From Candidatus Heimdallarchaeota archaeon (GTDB lineage Archaea; Asgardarchaeota; Heimdallarchaeia; Heimdallarchaeales; Kariarchaeaceae), in contig JACZSS010000002.1 of assembly GCA_022574115.1 (NCBI GenBank), forward strand, positions 1 through 19,732: a DNA stretch of 19,732 nt, written 5' to 3'. A program made the position numbers and the translations under genes. Below are positions 19,360 to 19,732 of the stretch, piece by piece. Within the stretch, counting starts at the first letter, position 1, and every line of letters begins with the position of its first letter. The notes below the pieces were generated by a model that was not told the origin of the DNA, made no database searches, and was given only the letters and a program-made list of their open reading frames with translations.

Positions 19360-19732
19360 CTAAGATCCACTGTCTTGATCCTCTAATTGGTCCGGGTTTG
19401 GATTCATATCAGCTAATAACTCCTTTTTAAAATCAATTTTGAAATCTGCCAATGCCTTATTAATCATGGGTAAGAAGTTGAGAAAATCCTGCTTGATGTT
19501 ATTCACCTCTGCAGTCAGTCCCGGAATTGGTGGTGATAATGATCTATGATTGCGATATCTCTGGTAGATGGCATCTATCTTGGGTCCTTTCTCAAGTGCC
19601 TTGTCTATACCACTGTCGACGATGTGATCAATGACTTCAAGTCGGTTCTGAAATCCTGCCTTGTGTATTAATTTATCAATCAAATATCCACCTACGATCA
19701 GAGTAATTGATAGGTTGGATAATTGAATGGCA
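19360..19732 (-). CDS. Partial membrane-anchored helical protein (N-terminus beyond the window)
   Basis: The frame is open to the window edge, so the start is missing. The visible N-terminal part (IQLSNLSITLIVGGYLIDKL) is a probable membrane anchor. It is followed by helices (GFQNRLEVIDHIVDSGIDKA; VNNIKQDFLNFLPMINKALA) and an acidic Gln/Asp/Ser end. A TTG at 19683 would give 107 residues but would cut into the hydrophobic helix, so the true start is probably upstream. Function is unknown; the context of small virus genes gives no specific clue. Confidence 0.55.
   Translation of the reverse strand, partial: AIQLSNLSITLIVGGYLIDKLIHKAGFQNRLEVIDHIVDSGIDKALEKGPKIDAIYQRYRNHRSLSPPIPGLTAEVNNIKQDFLNFLPMINKALADFKIDFKKELLADMNPNPDQLEDQDSGS

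Noticed and set aside
1..19732. CRISPR array, tRNA, rRNA, insertion sequence or integrase
   Set aside because: No regularly spaced repeats, cloverleaf, transposase or recombinase signature was visible on either strand.

Overview
The window looks like most of a tailed dsDNA virus or provirus (Caudoviricetes-type, HK97-fold capsid). It has a terminase large subunit, portal, coiled-coil scaffold candidate, putative decoration protein, major capsid protein, neck and connector proteins, tail tube, tail hub and tail fibre in one co-directional block. An archaeal host is more likely than a bacterial one. The evidence is TATA-like boxes about 25-35 bases before several operon starts, many tiny zinc-binding proteins, ribbon-helix-helix and eukaryote-like winged-helix regulators, a Cas4-like iron-sulphur nuclease, and no recognisable sigma-70 promoters, lysis enzymes or tRNAs. 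The host group cannot be fixed from sequence alone. GAGG-type ribosome binding sites suggest a lineage that uses Shine-Dalgarno pairing.

The minus strand (13.8 kb down to 3) is the virion module, read right to left: an RHH regulator, a two-helix membrane protein, an E2F-like winged-helix protein, three micro-ORFs, terL with a fused HTH, portal, a CxxC mini-protein, scaffold candidate, a probable internal promoter, decoration protein, capsid protein, three neck or tail-completion proteins, a short tape-measure-like protein, tail tube, a cluster of small module-like adhesion proteins, the hub and an S74 self-cleaving fibre. Almost every junction overlaps by 1-8 bases or abuts.

The plus strand (13945-18988) is a non-structural module of 18 genes. 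All 17 junctions are stop/start overlaps (14 ATGA, one TTGA, two TAATG), so there is not one intergenic base in 5 kb. Nine of the 18 products carry CxxC-type zinc motifs. A Cas4/RecB-family nuclease sits in the middle, and the first gene is a winged-helix protein whose start region contains a strong hairpin. This train is the best candidate for an undescribed accessory system, perhaps a set of small host-takeover or DNA-processing factors; that function is inference.

Between the modules (13.1-13.99 kb) lies the control region: a 22-bp palindrome made of TATACATGTA repeats, an inverted repeat overlapping the RHH promoter, divergent TATA-like boxes, a hairpin over a ribosome binding site, and a 16-17-base inverted repeat in the first codons of the plus operon. 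The right end has two minus-strand genes: an RHH protein that overlaps the last plus gene tail to tail, and a membrane-anchored coiled-coil protein cut by the window edge. No DNA polymerase, helicase, integrase or CRISPR array is visible, so the genome probably continues on both sides.
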